Source of the DNA: Marilutibacter chinensis
Lineage (GTDB): Bacteria > Pseudomonadota > Gammaproteobacteria > Xanthomonadales > Xanthomonadaceae
Length of the DNA stretch: 64,000 bases
Direction: 5' to 3'
Assembly (NCBI RefSeq): GCF_021725675.1
Contig: NZ_JAKJPO010000001.1
Location: 310,001 to 374,000, forward strand
Shown: positions 42,420 through 51,053 of the stretch, piece by piece
Layout of the letters: each line of letters starts with the position of its first letter
How positions within the stretch are numbered: position 1 is the stretch's first letter
The notes under the pieces: generated by a model
Told to the model about the DNA's origin: nothing
The model's input: only the letters and a program-made list of their open reading frames with translations
Database searches by the model: none
Position numbers and translations under genes: made by a program

Positions 42420-44137
42420 TTCATCACATCTTCAGCACGCTGCCTAGCTTCAAGAATCTTGGAGATCTGAAGCCCGGCCTGAATGTGCTACTCGCCCAAA
42501 AAACCGAAGGGGCAACCACCAAGCAAACACGCAATCGCGCCGGCAAGACCAGTTTCGTTGAGTTGGTGCATTTTCTGCTTGGCGCCGACGCCGGACCAGA
42601 CTCGATTTTCCGCACCCCGGAACTGGCTGAATACACCTTCGGCATGGACTTCGATCTGAAGTCAGAACGGACGGTGGTCGAGCGCAGCGGTAGCTCCAAA
42701 GCCAAAATCTTCGTCACCGTCCCGCCTGCCGCGAAGGTCAAGTTCTCGGCCACCGAGTGGTGTACGTTCCTCGGCGAACAAATGTTCGGCCTGAGTAGCC
42801 TTGAAGCTGCAGGCAGCAAGCCGCCTTCGTTCCGGTCACTGTTTGCCTACTTTGTGCGCCGACAGGCGAGTGGTGCATTCATGACACCGGAGAAGCAGGC
42901 CACGATGCAGGGCACCGGCGACATGCAAATGGCGCTGATGTTCCTGCTCGGTTTGGACTGGCAGATCGCCCGAGATTGGCAAGCGGTCCGTGATCGGGAA
43001 AAGACCCTGGAAGAGCTGAAGAAGGCGGCCGGGAACGGCGCGTTCGGTTCAATCATCGGCAAGGCCGCCGACTTGCGCACTGAGCTGACCATTCAGGAAG
43101 CCCGTCTCAAGAAGCTCCATGCGGAAGTTGAGACTTTCCAGGTCTTGCCGGAATACCGGGAACTGGAAGTCGAAAGCGCCACGTTGACCCGGCAGCTCAA
43201 CGAGTTGGCCAACGCCAACACTATCGACTTCTCAGCCATTCGTGATCTGGAAAGCGCACTCGCCTCCGAGGTTCCTCCAGACCATGAAGACCTTCAGGCG
43301 GTCTATCAAGAAGCAGGCGTCGTCCTACCTGGCCTGGTCAAGCGCCGCTACGAGGACGTAAAGAGCTTTCACGAATCGGTGGTTCGTAATCGCAAGGACT
43401 ATCTGTCCAGCGAACTCGAAGCTGCCAGGCTGCGCATCGAGCTGCGCGATAGCAAGAAAGCACAACTCGACCATCGGCGCGTTGAAATTCTGGGCATTCT
43501 CAAGAGCCATGGCGCGCTCGAACAGTTCCTCAAGCTGCAAGGCGAACTGGGGCGACTTGAGTCCGAAGTGGAATCATTGCGGCAACGCTTCGAAGCCGCC
43601 GAGCAGCTCGAAGGCACCAAGAACGAGTTGGAGATTGAGCGCAACCGCCTCACGATCCGCCTACGGCGTGACTTCACCGAGCAGAAGGATCGACTGGCGG
43701 AGGCCATCGTCGCCTTCGAGGAAACCTCGCAACGCTTGTATGAATCGGCCGGCAGCATGACGGTCGACGAAACCTCCAACGGACCGATCTTCAAGTTTCC
43801 GATGCAGGGTGAACGCAGCAAGGGCATCAAGAACATGCAGATCTTCTGCTTCGACATGATGCTTATGCGTTTGTGCACCAAACGGCAGATGGGGCCAGGA
43901 TTCCTGATCCATGACAGCCATCTCTTCGATGGCGTTGACGGGCGTCAAGTCATCAGTGCATTGCGTCTTGGCTCGGAGATCGCGCAGGAACTTGGCTTCC
44001 AGTACATCGTGACGATGAATGAAGACGATGCTTTCAAAGAGACCATCGAAGGCTTTGACCTGAATGACTATGTACTTCCCACGCGGTTGACAGATGCAAC
44101 GGAGGATGGCGGGCTGTTTGGTATCAGATTCGGATAA
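42416..44137 (+). CDS. ABC-3C ATPase with DUF2326 (Rad50/RecN-like)
   Basis: Coiled-coil ATPase of 573 residues. The N-terminal P-loop region is degenerate-looking (KQTRNRAGKTSFVELVHFLLG, where RAGKTS carries the Lys-Thr/Ser). A long coiled coil spans about residues 190-450, and the C-terminal DUF2326 region includes FLIHDSHLFDGVDGRQV (Walker B-like Asp). Such ATPases are the sensor-motor of ABC-3C defence systems. It ends 104 bases before an unrelated pair of genes. Confidence 0.82.
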   Translation: MIHHIFSTLPSFKNLGDLKPGLNVLLAQKTEGATTKQTRNRAGKTSFVELVHFLLGADAGPDSIFRTPELAEYTFGMDFDLKSERTVVERSGSSKAKIFVTVPPAAKVKFSATEWCTFLGEQMFGLSSLEAAGSKPPSFRSLFAYFVRRQASGAFMTPEKQATMQGTGDMQMALMFLLGLDWQIARDWQAVRDREKTLEELKKAAGNGAFGSIIGKAADLRTELTIQEARLKKLHAEVETFQVLPEYRELEVESATLTRQLNELANANTIDFSAIRDLESALASEVPPDHEDLQAVYQEAGVVLPGLVKRRYEDVKSFHESVVRNRKDYLSSELEAARLRIELRDSKKAQLDHRRVEILGILKSHGALEQFLKLQGELGRLESEVESLRQRFEAAEQLEGTKNELEIERNRLTIRLRRDFTEQKDRLAEAIVAFEETSQRLYESAGSMTVDETSNGPIFKFPMQGERSKGIKNMQIFCFDMMLMRLCTKRQMGPGFLIHDSHLFDGVDGRQVISALRLGSEIAQELGFQYIVTMNEDDAFKETIEGFDLNDYVLPTRLTDATEDGGLFGIRFG

Positions 44138-44240
44138 GTACGGGATTGATTGAAATCTAGAACGTCCGACTGAGCCCAAGCTTCCTGGCTGTGGGTAAAA
44201 ACAAGCTTGAGACGCCCTCCTGAAATTTTCGAGAGGCAGC

Positions 44241-45017
44241 ATGATCGGACAAAGAACCCGTTATTCGTTCGCCCAATTCTTGGAGCTGCAGGAGCCGATG
44301 GTTTCAATCGTGCTTCTGGCCAAGTACGGTGCTGAGCACCTGTCGCTGTCGCATGGGCAACTGTTGTACGGTTTATTGAATACGCTGCGCGATCTGGATG
44401 ACCGCACGCTCATGCTGGCGCTGGCTGAGGTCATTGCAACTGCGGGCGATCTACGGGCCAGGGTCAATCCGAAATATCGATTCGACGAGCGCCAGCATGA
44501 TCTGGCGCAATGCCTCCTGCTGGACGGCTACATCATCCAGGACAAGAAGCTGATCCAGACCGATCCGTCGATTTCCGATGCGGCTCCCTTGGAGGACGAC
44601 CTGATCACGGCGCTACAAAACTCAGGGGCCCCTCGTGCGCAGGAGATAATCGCCAAGATCAACGATTCGGCCGGCGCGTTCCGGGCAACTCCGCCCGACT
44701 ACAACGCATCGCTTGTGAACGCCCGCGTGGCGCTGGAAACTTTGGCCGGCGACATAGCCGCCCATGTTGCCTCGCAGCGGCAGACGCCCGCTGCCTACAA
44801 TCCATCGAAGTGGGGCGAGGTGCTTGCATTCCTGCGCGGCAGCGGCGAGATCACCACAGAGGAAGAGAAAGGCCTGGCTGGTGTCTTCGGCTTTCTGAGT
44901 CCTGGCGCCCACCGCCCGGTGGGAATCCCTGAAGATCAGATGACTCGGCTTGGTCGTTCTTTCGCGCTCAATATGTGCTGGTTCCTGCTCAAGAACCATC
45001 TCGCGCGAACTCCATAG
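44241..45017 (+). CDS. Helical protein paired with a SIR2-like gene
   Basis: Protein of 258 residues, not assigned to a family. It is largely alpha-helical. The second half (about 160-255) has SLVNARVALETLAGDIAAHV and GFLSPGAHRPVGI then MTRLGRSFALNMCWFLL, a layout seen in HEPN or Abi-type helical domains, but the RxxxxH catalytic pair is not clear. A GAGAGGC site lies before the ATG. It is followed 26 bases later by the DUF4917 gene, and the two are likely one unit. Confidence 0.6.
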   Translation: MIGQRTRYSFAQFLELQEPMVSIVLLAKYGAEHLSLSHGQLLYGLLNTLRDLDDRTLMLALAEVIATAGDLRARVNPKYRFDERQHDLAQCLLLDGYIIQDKKLIQTDPSISDAAPLEDDLITALQNSGAPRAQEIIAKINDSAGAFRATPPDYNASLVNARVALETLAGDIAAHVASQRQTPAAYNPSKWGEVLAFLRGSGEITTEEEKGLAGVFGFLSPGAHRPVGIPEDQMTRLGRSFALNMCWFLLKNHLARTP

Positions 45018-45043
45018 ACTTGAATGCGCAAGGACCAGAAAAT

Positions 45044-46066
45044 ATGCCGTTTGAGATCAGGCCTTGGGAAGCAATTGCGCAGAATTACGGATGCACAGTT
45101 CTGCTCGGCAACGGCGCCAGCATTTCCGTCAGCCCGAGCTTCTCCTACGGCTCGCTGCTGCAACATGCCGCCGAGCGGAACCTGCTCTCTGACGATACTC
45201 AGCGGTTGTTCGAGTTCTTTCAGACCAACGACTTTGAGCTGGTTCTTCGGATCGTCTGGCAGGCATCAAACGTCAATCGTTCTCTACGCATACCGGACGA
45301 GCGGACTCATGCCGCCTACGTCGGTCTTAGGGACTGCCTCATCCAAACAGTCCGCGACATTCACCCTGAACACGGTGCGGTAAGCGCCCACCTGCCGAGC
45401 ATCTATCAGTTCCTGAAGCGGTTCAGAACCGTCATCTCGCTCAACTACGACCTGGTGGTGTATTGGGCTATGACGTACGGATTGGACGTCGACGACCAGC
45501 ATGCTTTCAAAGACTGCTTTGTGGGAGGTGGCGTTTTCGACGATGACTGGCAGCGATTCAGGCAACCGATCCGAGGAGATCGTTCGACCTCGCTCGTGTT
45601 CTATGCGCATGGCAGTCTGGTTTTGTGCCGAAACTTGGTCGAGCAGGAGCGCAAGATCCACAACCTTCAGGACGGATTGCTGGAGGCGGTCCTGCAGCGC
45701 TGGCAAAACGGAGAGGTCGTGCCCTTGTTCGTGAGCGAGGGAACGTGGCAGCAGAAAGTTGCTTCCATCCAGAACAGCTACTACCTCTCCACCGTCTACA
45801 GAGAGGTTCTGAAATCGCAGCGGGACACGCTGGTGGTCTATGGTTGGGGCTTCGCTGAGCAAGACATCCACCTCCTGAAACGCATGAAAGACACGGGCAT
45901 CAATCGCGTGGCGGTATCAGTATTCCGAGGGGATCAGGCTTACTGCAATAGGGTCTTCCAGACGATCCACGACGAATTGGGAACGCATGTCGAGGTGGAT
46001 TTCTTCGACAGCGAGAGCCCCGGTTGCTGGATTCACCCTCACCAAGTATTACGTCCTGTCGTATAG
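45044..46066 (+). CDS. DUF4917 SIR2-like protein
   Basis: Protein of 340 residues resembling the DUF4917 family within the SIR2-like (NAD-binding) clan. Motifs in order: VLLGNGASISVSPSFSYGSLL near the N-terminus, VISLNYDLVVYWAM, VFYAHGSLVL and LVVYGWGFAEQDIHLLKRM. SIR2-like proteins in defence islands deplete NAD during infection, so an abortive-infection role is inferred. The ATG at 45044 has AAGGA upstream; a longer frame overlaps the previous gene and is rejected. Confidence 0.75.
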   Translation: MPFEIRPWEAIAQNYGCTVLLGNGASISVSPSFSYGSLLQHAAERNLLSDDTQRLFEFFQTNDFELVLRIVWQASNVNRSLRIPDERTHAAYVGLRDCLIQTVRDIHPEHGAVSAHLPSIYQFLKRFRTVISLNYDLVVYWAMTYGLDVDDQHAFKDCFVGGGVFDDDWQRFRQPIRGDRSTSLVFYAHGSLVLCRNLVEQERKIHNLQDGLLEAVLQRWQNGEVVPLFVSEGTWQQKVASIQNSYYLSTVYREVLKSQRDTLVVYGWGFAEQDIHLLKRMKDTGINRVAVSVFRGDQAYCNRVFQTIHDELGTHVEVDFFDSESPGCWIHPHQVLRPVV

Positions 46067-46138
46067 CCCAAGGACGGAAGTTAGCGGCGCCGTCATGCGG
46101 GCGTGAACGGCATGCGCGGCCCTTCACGGAGCCCCGTT

Positions 46139-47698
46139 ATGTCATCAATGTTAGATAGGTTCTACGAGCGGTCCGCTCATCTGAATGCCTTGCTAAACAA
46201 CAATCCTGCCGAGGCGGTGAAACAGGCCCGGGAGATCAATCTGAATCTCGATACAGATGAGCGATTCAACCTGATGAGTCTGCGCGCCGCCATCTTGGTA
46301 GATGGTGGCGCATTGACTCAACAGCAAGATGCGATTGAAGAAGGGATCACGCTGCTTCGTGAGCTTCACAGCCTATTTCCAACTGCGCACATCACCTACA
46401 ACCTAGCCAACGGGCTGACCGCAGCGACAGGCTCCCCACCGCGTGATGCAAATTGGTTGAATCATCAGGAGTTCACCAGAGATCAGCGCGCCGAAGCACG
46501 ACAATGCTTCTGGAAAGTCGCTCAGGACGTAGACGCCGATCCAACGCTGCGAACTCAAGCTTGGACGAACCTCGCCAACCAGTTCAGCAGTAGCTACCGG
46601 CTCGGTGAAGCCCATGATGGATGGCTTGCCGCACTAGAAATTGATCCAGAGAACGGCGTTGCTGCAAGCTCAGCGGCCCGTAGTTTGCTCTGGCTCTATG
46701 AGCAAGGCGGCTGCTCAGAACTTACGCGTATTGAGGCGATCATGTTGGCCAAGATTGCGGATCGGCATCGGGATCGAGTTATCCAATACGCCGGCGCGCA
46801 GGCCGCGAAACAGATCGCTGCGTTCGCAGGCGAATTGGGAGATCCGCCACGACGATCGCCGCACCAAGATCCATTCATCAGTTGGGTCGAACGTGAACGC
46901 CTGACGCTTGCGCCAGTCGTCGAACTCATCGACCCTACCATGGGCAAGCTGGACTGGCTCATGCTTCCCGGGATTCTGGAGCGAGAGTCGGTTGCAGTCG
47001 GGATGCCCCCACCCGCGTTCGCCATGTTCAACATGCTGAAGAGCGACTTCATCCTCGCGCGTGACTTGTTATGGCGGGCTGGCGATGAAAACGCATGGCC
47101 TGCTACGGGGCGGTTTGGGGACACTCTTGACTATGCTACCTATGGACCAGATGCGTCGGCGCTTATCTTGGCGCACCGCACGGCTCTCGACCTGCTTGAC
47201 AAGATCGCGGTAACAGCAAACCACTACTTCGAGTTTGGGCTGCCGCCGGATAAGGTCTATTTCGGCAAGCTGTGGCGGCGAAGCCCTGACAAGGCGACTG
47301 GCGTACGCCCACTTATCGAAAAGGTGGAGCAGGCGATTCGTGGGGGCGCCAGTGCCCTCTATGGCCTTGTAGAGCTTGCCGAGGACTATGACAGCAGCGC
47401 GGGCATCCTGCGTTCTCAAAAGGATCTCCGCAACGCAGGCACGCACCGATTCGTGGTACTGCATGACATTGGCGACCCAGAGAACAGCAGGCAAGCGCCT
47501 GAGATCGAACATCACCGAAGGGAACCGTTTACTCAGGAAGTATTGCGCGCCTTGCGTGTTGCCAGGTCGGCCATCCAAATGCTTGCGCTTTCGATTTCGC
47601 AGCACGAACAAGGTTTGGCACAGCGGACAGACGGCCTTGTTTGGTCACTGATCGTCCCCGACCACGACTGGATTCGTGGACGCGACGACGAAACTTGA
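46139..47698 (+). CDS. TPR-HEPN protein (LA2681-like)
   Basis: Protein of 519 residues. The N-terminal half looks like helical TPR-type repeats (from about residue 40 to 200). The C-terminal region (about 340-480) contains NHYFEFGLPPDKVYFGKLW and the HEPN catalytic signature RNAGTH (R-N-x3-H), as in the LA2681 HEPN family. HEPN domains cleave RNA, often to block phage growth. The ATG at 46139 has a CGGAG site; its stop lies 18 bases from the convergent gene at 47717. Confidence 0.75.
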   Translation: MSSMLDRFYERSAHLNALLNNNPAEAVKQAREINLNLDTDERFNLMSLRAAILVDGGALTQQQDAIEEGITLLRELHSLFPTAHITYNLANGLTAATGSPPRDANWLNHQEFTRDQRAEARQCFWKVAQDVDADPTLRTQAWTNLANQFSSSYRLGEAHDGWLAALEIDPENGVAASSAARSLLWLYEQGGCSELTRIEAIMLAKIADRHRDRVIQYAGAQAAKQIAAFAGELGDPPRRSPHQDPFISWVERERLTLAPVVELIDPTMGKLDWLMLPGILERESVAVGMPPPAFAMFNMLKSDFILARDLLWRAGDENAWPATGRFGDTLDYATYGPDASALILAHRTALDLLDKIAVTANHYFEFGLPPDKVYFGKLWRRSPDKATGVRPLIEKVEQAIRGGASALYGLVELAEDYDSSAGILRSQKDLRNAGTHRFVVLHDIGDPENSRQAPEIEHHRREPFTQEVLRALRVARSAIQMLALSISQHEQGLAQRTDGLVWSLIVPDHDWIRGRDDET

Positions 47699-47716
47699 AT
47701 CCGCCCCCGTCTTTAC

Positions 47717-48532
47717 CTATGGCGAGATGACAGCTGCTTTCATGGCGCCATCCAGCTTGCGATGAATCAGTGATACCAGGGTCAGGATGTCCAGTGCGTC
47801 CTGTTCGGGCATGGGCCAGTTCGTCTTGGGCGCATGGGCCAAAGGATTGCGCACGGCGCCGAACAGGCCGACCAGCAGGTTGGCAAAACCTTTCTGCTCA
47901 CTCTTCTCGGACTCGGTGGTGAGTGGTCCCAAGGCGATGACGGGCTGCTGGCCTGCGAATGCCTTGTTCACCAGGTCAGCTCCATCACCGTTCAGACCCG
48001 ACAGCAGGCGAATCCGCTCCGCAACGCCTTTCGTTGCCTCGAACACGGCGTGGAAGTAGTTTTCGTCCAGCAGCTCGGCACGGCAGTAGTTCAGCACTTC
48101 TGCGTGGACGACACGGCTTTCCAGCGCGGCCTTGAGTCGTCCAGCTCGGGCGCGCGCGGCATCAAGCGTCGTGGCCTTGTCGGCGTGCCCAACCTTGCCG
48201 TCTTCGCGCACGTAGAAACCAGAGAAGGCAAGGACGACATTGAGTTCGTCGCGTCGCCAGGCGAACGTCGCGGGGTCGCGGGCGTAGTTCACCGGGTTCA
48301 TCGCGCGATTGATGAACATGATGAGATGGTTGCCGACCTGGTGCTGGCTCTGTGCGCCGGCCAGCGCATTGAATAACCGCTTCCACTTGGTCATGCCGGG
48401 CGACGTGTCGGAAATCTCGATTTCTTGCAGCAGGCGTTCGATCTGCGTGCCGCTCAGGCCGCGCTCTGTATCGGCGAGCACGCGGCACGCGGCTTCAAGA
48501 TGCTGCGAGCTGAACGGTGGAATACGTGTCAT
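47717..48532 (-). CDS. TIGR02391-type HEPN protein
   Basis: Protein of 271 residues. The C-terminal helical domain (about 170-265) holds the motif RNPLAH, an R-N-x3-H HEPN pair, and the sequence GVAERIRLLSGLNGDGADLVNKAF matches the TIGR02391 (Ymh) family. It is likely an RNase or a sensor. The ATG at 48532 follows AGGGAA at close spacing. It is the last gene of a three-gene minus-strand operon with two nuclease-like genes. Confidence 0.72.
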   Translation of the reverse strand: MTRIPPFSSQHLEAACRVLADTERGLSGTQIERLLQEIEISDTSPGMTKWKRLFNALAGAQSQHQVGNHLIMFINRAMNPVNYARDPATFAWRRDELNVVLAFSGFYVREDGKVGHADKATTLDAARARAGRLKAALESRVVHAEVLNYCRAELLDENYFHAVFEATKGVAERIRLLSGLNGDGADLVNKAFAGQQPVIALGPLTTESEKSEQKGFANLLVGLFGAVRNPLAHAPKTNWPMPEQDALDILTLVSLIHRKLDGAMKAAVISP

Positions 48533-48551
48533 GAGTTTTCCCTGCTGCCTC

Positions 48552-49037
48552 TCAAGCCCATTCAAGCATGGTGATGATCGCCCGCCCCTCGGTTCCAACC
48601 TCCACAAACAGGGCATGCTCGTAGCCAAGCTGCTGCTTATAGCCCCGAAGTTTCCGAAGGTCGATCTGTCGGTCAACACGGCTCGTTGACTTCTTGAACT
48701 CCAAGACCAGGTAGTTGTTTCTCGTGCCTCGTCGATGAACGATCACATCTGGAAATACGGTCTTCGCCTCATCATCCTCACTGTCCGGATACAGCTCCAG
48801 ATGTCCGAGCCTCTTCGGCTCTGTACCATCCCGGTTGTATTCGCAATCTACGGCCCAATCAGGAAAATGCTGCTGGAGATACATCGCGAATCGAAAGGTA
48901 ATGGATCGTTCGTTAGCGTCGATACCTAGCAAGTCATGATCATTGTCCAGTAGTTCGGACAACGCGCGCGCCACAGCCTCGCCCGGAGGATGGTTGTTTA
49001 GGCACTGGATTTGGTCTTCGGACAACGCCATTGACAT
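48552..49037 (-). CDS. PD-(D/E)XK nuclease-like protein
   Basis: Protein of 161 residues. Catalytic-type residues of the PD-(D/E)XK fold are visible: an acidic residue before ITFRFAM, then FPDVIVHRRG and LVLEFKKS with the ExK pair. The active site looks intact. It lies six bases downstream of the Mrr-like gene and 19 bases upstream of the HEPN gene, so it is the middle gene of a tight operon. No specific family name is recognised. Confidence 0.68.
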   Translation of the reverse strand: MSMALSEDQIQCLNNHPPGEAVARALSELLDNDHDLLGIDANERSITFRFAMYLQQHFPDWAVDCEYNRDGTEPKRLGHLELYPDSEDDEAKTVFPDVIVHRRGTRNNYLVLEFKKSTSRVDRQIDLRKLRGYKQQLGYEHALFVEVGTEGRAIITMLEWA

Positions 49038-49043
49038 GCTCGC

Positions 49044-49982
49044 CTATTGAAGTCTCACATTGAAGGACGAGCACACCGATCGAAACGTCGTCAGAATTTT
49101 CCGTCTAGCTTCGTCCAATTCGTCGGCAACGCGAGGCGTGAGCATGTACGTTGGGCAATTCGGCTGACCGCATCCGCAGTGCCTGATCTCCCCTTCCTTT
49201 AAACGGGTCACAAAGATGCGGCGCAGCTCATCTACTTGACGAACCACCTTTGTGAGCATCGCTTGGGTGGGCTGATCTTGAAGATGGTGGATCGAGGGGA
49301 TACGCCTGATCTCGTCGCCCTCGCGCGTCCGCCACACCCCGGTGTTGAGCGCACCAATGGTGTCCTCGATTGCCTGCTGAAAGGCAGGCAGGGAGCTCTC
49401 CTGCTGAAATGGGGTGCGAAAAGCCGGTCGGTCGAACACGGCCGCCATCAATTGCAGCACGTCGGCATCCGAGAGGTCGGGGAAGTCATCCACGAACTTT
49501 CGGATCTCCGCTTCGGCGTCGGGAAACTCAATGCCTCGTACGAAGCGGTGCAGCAGGTATTCGCCGCGAAGCCGCAGGTTTTCCTCGAACTCCACACCCG
49601 ACCAGATCGTTACATGAGGAATCCCCAGGGAAGCTGCGGCCTGCTCGATCCGAGTGCGGTTGGCGTCCGAAACAGCGCCACGAGAGACGAACTTGAAGGC
49701 ATCCGGTGTTCCGCCTATAGCCTTGACCGCCTTGGTCATGTCGCCCTTGGCTTTCGCCAATGTGAGCGTGTCCCGGTTCGCGCACTGGATAATGGTCTTG
49801 CGTGCAGGTTGGCCATCAAACAGTTCGATGCCCGAAACGTCCCGTCCTTGATCGCCTCCAGATTGGCCATGCCAAATCAGGTCACGCCAGCCGGCGCGCA
49901 CGTGATATGCAAAGACAAGGCGCTCGAACTGAACACCGCTGTAGTCCTCGAAGTGGATCGGAGAAACCGTCACCGTTGCCAT
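49044..49982 (-). CDS. Mrr-like restriction-endonuclease fold protein with C-terminal Cys cluster
   Basis: Protein of 312 residues. The N-terminal part (about 15-135) resembles an Mrr-type nuclease (FERLVFAYHVRAGWRDL, then GGDQGRDVSG, then TIIQCANRD), but the usual QxK reads QCAN, so the catalytic Lys is missing or displaced. The C-terminal region carries CGCGQPNC, a likely zinc-binding cluster, in a helical context. It is the first gene of the three-gene operon. Recognition of modified or foreign DNA is possible. Confidence 0.65.
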   Translation of the reverse strand: MATVTVSPIHFEDYSGVQFERLVFAYHVRAGWRDLIWHGQSGGDQGRDVSGIELFDGQPARKTIIQCANRDTLTLAKAKGDMTKAVKAIGGTPDAFKFVSRGAVSDANRTRIEQAAASLGIPHVTIWSGVEFEENLRLRGEYLLHRFVRGIEFPDAEAEIRKFVDDFPDLSDADVLQLMAAVFDRPAFRTPFQQESSLPAFQQAIEDTIGALNTGVWRTREGDEIRRIPSIHHLQDQPTQAMLTKVVRQVDELRRIFVTRLKEGEIRHCGCGQPNCPTYMLTPRVADELDEARRKILTTFRSVCSSFNVRLQ

Positions 49983-50121
49983 GCCCCTCCCCTTTTCACG
50001 TAACTACTGTTCTTGAATACGCTCCTCTACGCTCCAACGAGTTTCCACGATAGCCAATGAAAGCCACCATTACTTCGTGCGGCAGTGAACCTTGCAGCGC
50101 CGAACGCTCACGGAGTGCGAT

Positions 50122-50508
50122 ATGGAGAATAACCCGACACAACTCAACAGCCGAGACACCGGCGCCAAGGAGCCTTCTCGCCTAGTATCCGTCTCCCTGC
50201 CCGGCTCGGACGCCTACGACGATCTCCCACAGTTCCCAAAACGCAGTGCTTTGCCTTTCCGCCGCACCATCCGCCGCCAGGAACTGCGGCAGATCGTCCC
50301 CTTGGCTGAAACGACAATTTACGAAATGGAGCGCCGCGGCGAGTTCCCGCGTCGCTTTAACCTGACGCCGCGCTGCGTCGTGTGGGACTTGGCTGAAGTG
50401 GAAGCGTGGATCGAGGAACGTAAGCAAGCCCCTCGCCTCGGCCTCTCGAAGCCGGATGTCCACTTACGAAAAACCCGCCCTGTCCGGGCGGGTTCGAGTG
50501 AGGAATGA
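50122..50508 (+). CDS. AlpA-like factor, possible excisionase
   Basis: DNA-binding protein of 128 residues. The HTH is FRRTIRRQELRQIVPLAETTIYEM followed by RRFNLTPRCVVWDLAEVEAWI, the AlpA pattern. The ATG at 50122 (MENNPTQL) has a GGAG site eight bases upstream. Placed next to the integrase module, it is the best candidate for the recombination directionality factor. Its last codons overlap a minus-strand terminator hairpin (50469-50494). Confidence 0.78.
   Translation: MENNPTQLNSRDTGAKEPSRLVSVSLPGSDAYDDLPQFPKRSALPFRRTIRRQELRQIVPLAETTIYEMERRGEFPRRFNLTPRCVVWDLAEVEAWIEERKQAPRLGLSKPDVHLRKTRPVRAGSSEE
50469..50494 (-). terminator. Rho-independent terminator for the minus-strand HTH gene
   Basis: Read on the minus strand, a perfect nine-base stem (AACCCGCCC/GGGCGGGTT, five-base loop) is followed by a run of five T's (complement of 50469-50473). 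It lies 30 bases past the stop of the HTH gene at 50525 and inside the end of the convergent AlpA-like gene. The plus-strand side has no T run, so it stops minus-strand transcription only. Confidence 0.8.
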
Positions 50509-50524
50509 GGCGGAGCTACGGCGC

Positions 50525-51049
50525 TTATCCCACCAAGGCTTCCAATTCTTTGGAAGCCGAGCGCGGCAACCGCCGGCCCTCTTTCGCCACATTGACCTGC
50601 AAGGCCACCCGCGCAATGTCGAGAACGTCCTTGGCCAGCGCATAGCTTCCCTTGGCCTGCAGCCAAGCCAGCACATCCGACAGGTGCCAAATGGACGCGC
50701 TGCCCTCATGTACAGGCGCCGGAAAGCTGCCCGGATGGGCCAGCATCAGCTTGCGCATGTTCTGCCGCGACACGCCGACGATTTCGGCCACGTCGGTCAA
50801 CCCGACGAGATCCGGCGCCACTTCGATCAACTTGGCCGACGGTACGGCGCTGCGCACGTCGGCCAACGCGCTGCGCACGGCCGCGTCCGCGCTGTCCGCC
50901 TCTCGCGTGAACTCCAACGCCAGCCGCCCCGGCTGGCCGATGCCGACCAAGGCATCGTCGCAGCCGGCCTCGCCCAGACGCTCGACCAGGCCATCCGGGT
51001 CGCTGTCGTCTTCGGTGAGCTGGTATTTCAGGGTGAAGGTGTATTCCAT
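50525..51049 (-). CDS. HTH protein paired with a HicA-like gene
   Basis: Protein of 174 residues. The N-terminal half (MEYTFTLKYQLTEDDSDPDG to about 75) is a small alpha/beta domain. The second half carries a helix-turn-helix (LVGLTDVAEIVGVSRQNMRKL, about 90-115). It starts four bases after the HicA-like gene stop and is likely cotranslated. Its size and gene order fit an antitoxin or regulator. Direct family assignment is not certain. Confidence 0.72.
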   Translation of the reverse strand: MEYTFTLKYQLTEDDSDPDGLVERLGEAGCDDALVGIGQPGRLALEFTREADSADAAVRSALADVRSAVPSAKLIEVAPDLVGLTDVAEIVGVSRQNMRKLMLAHPGSFPAPVHEGSASIWHLSDVLAWLQAKGSYALAKDVLDIARVALQVNVAKEGRRLPRSASKELEALVG

Positions 51050-51053
51050 CGTG

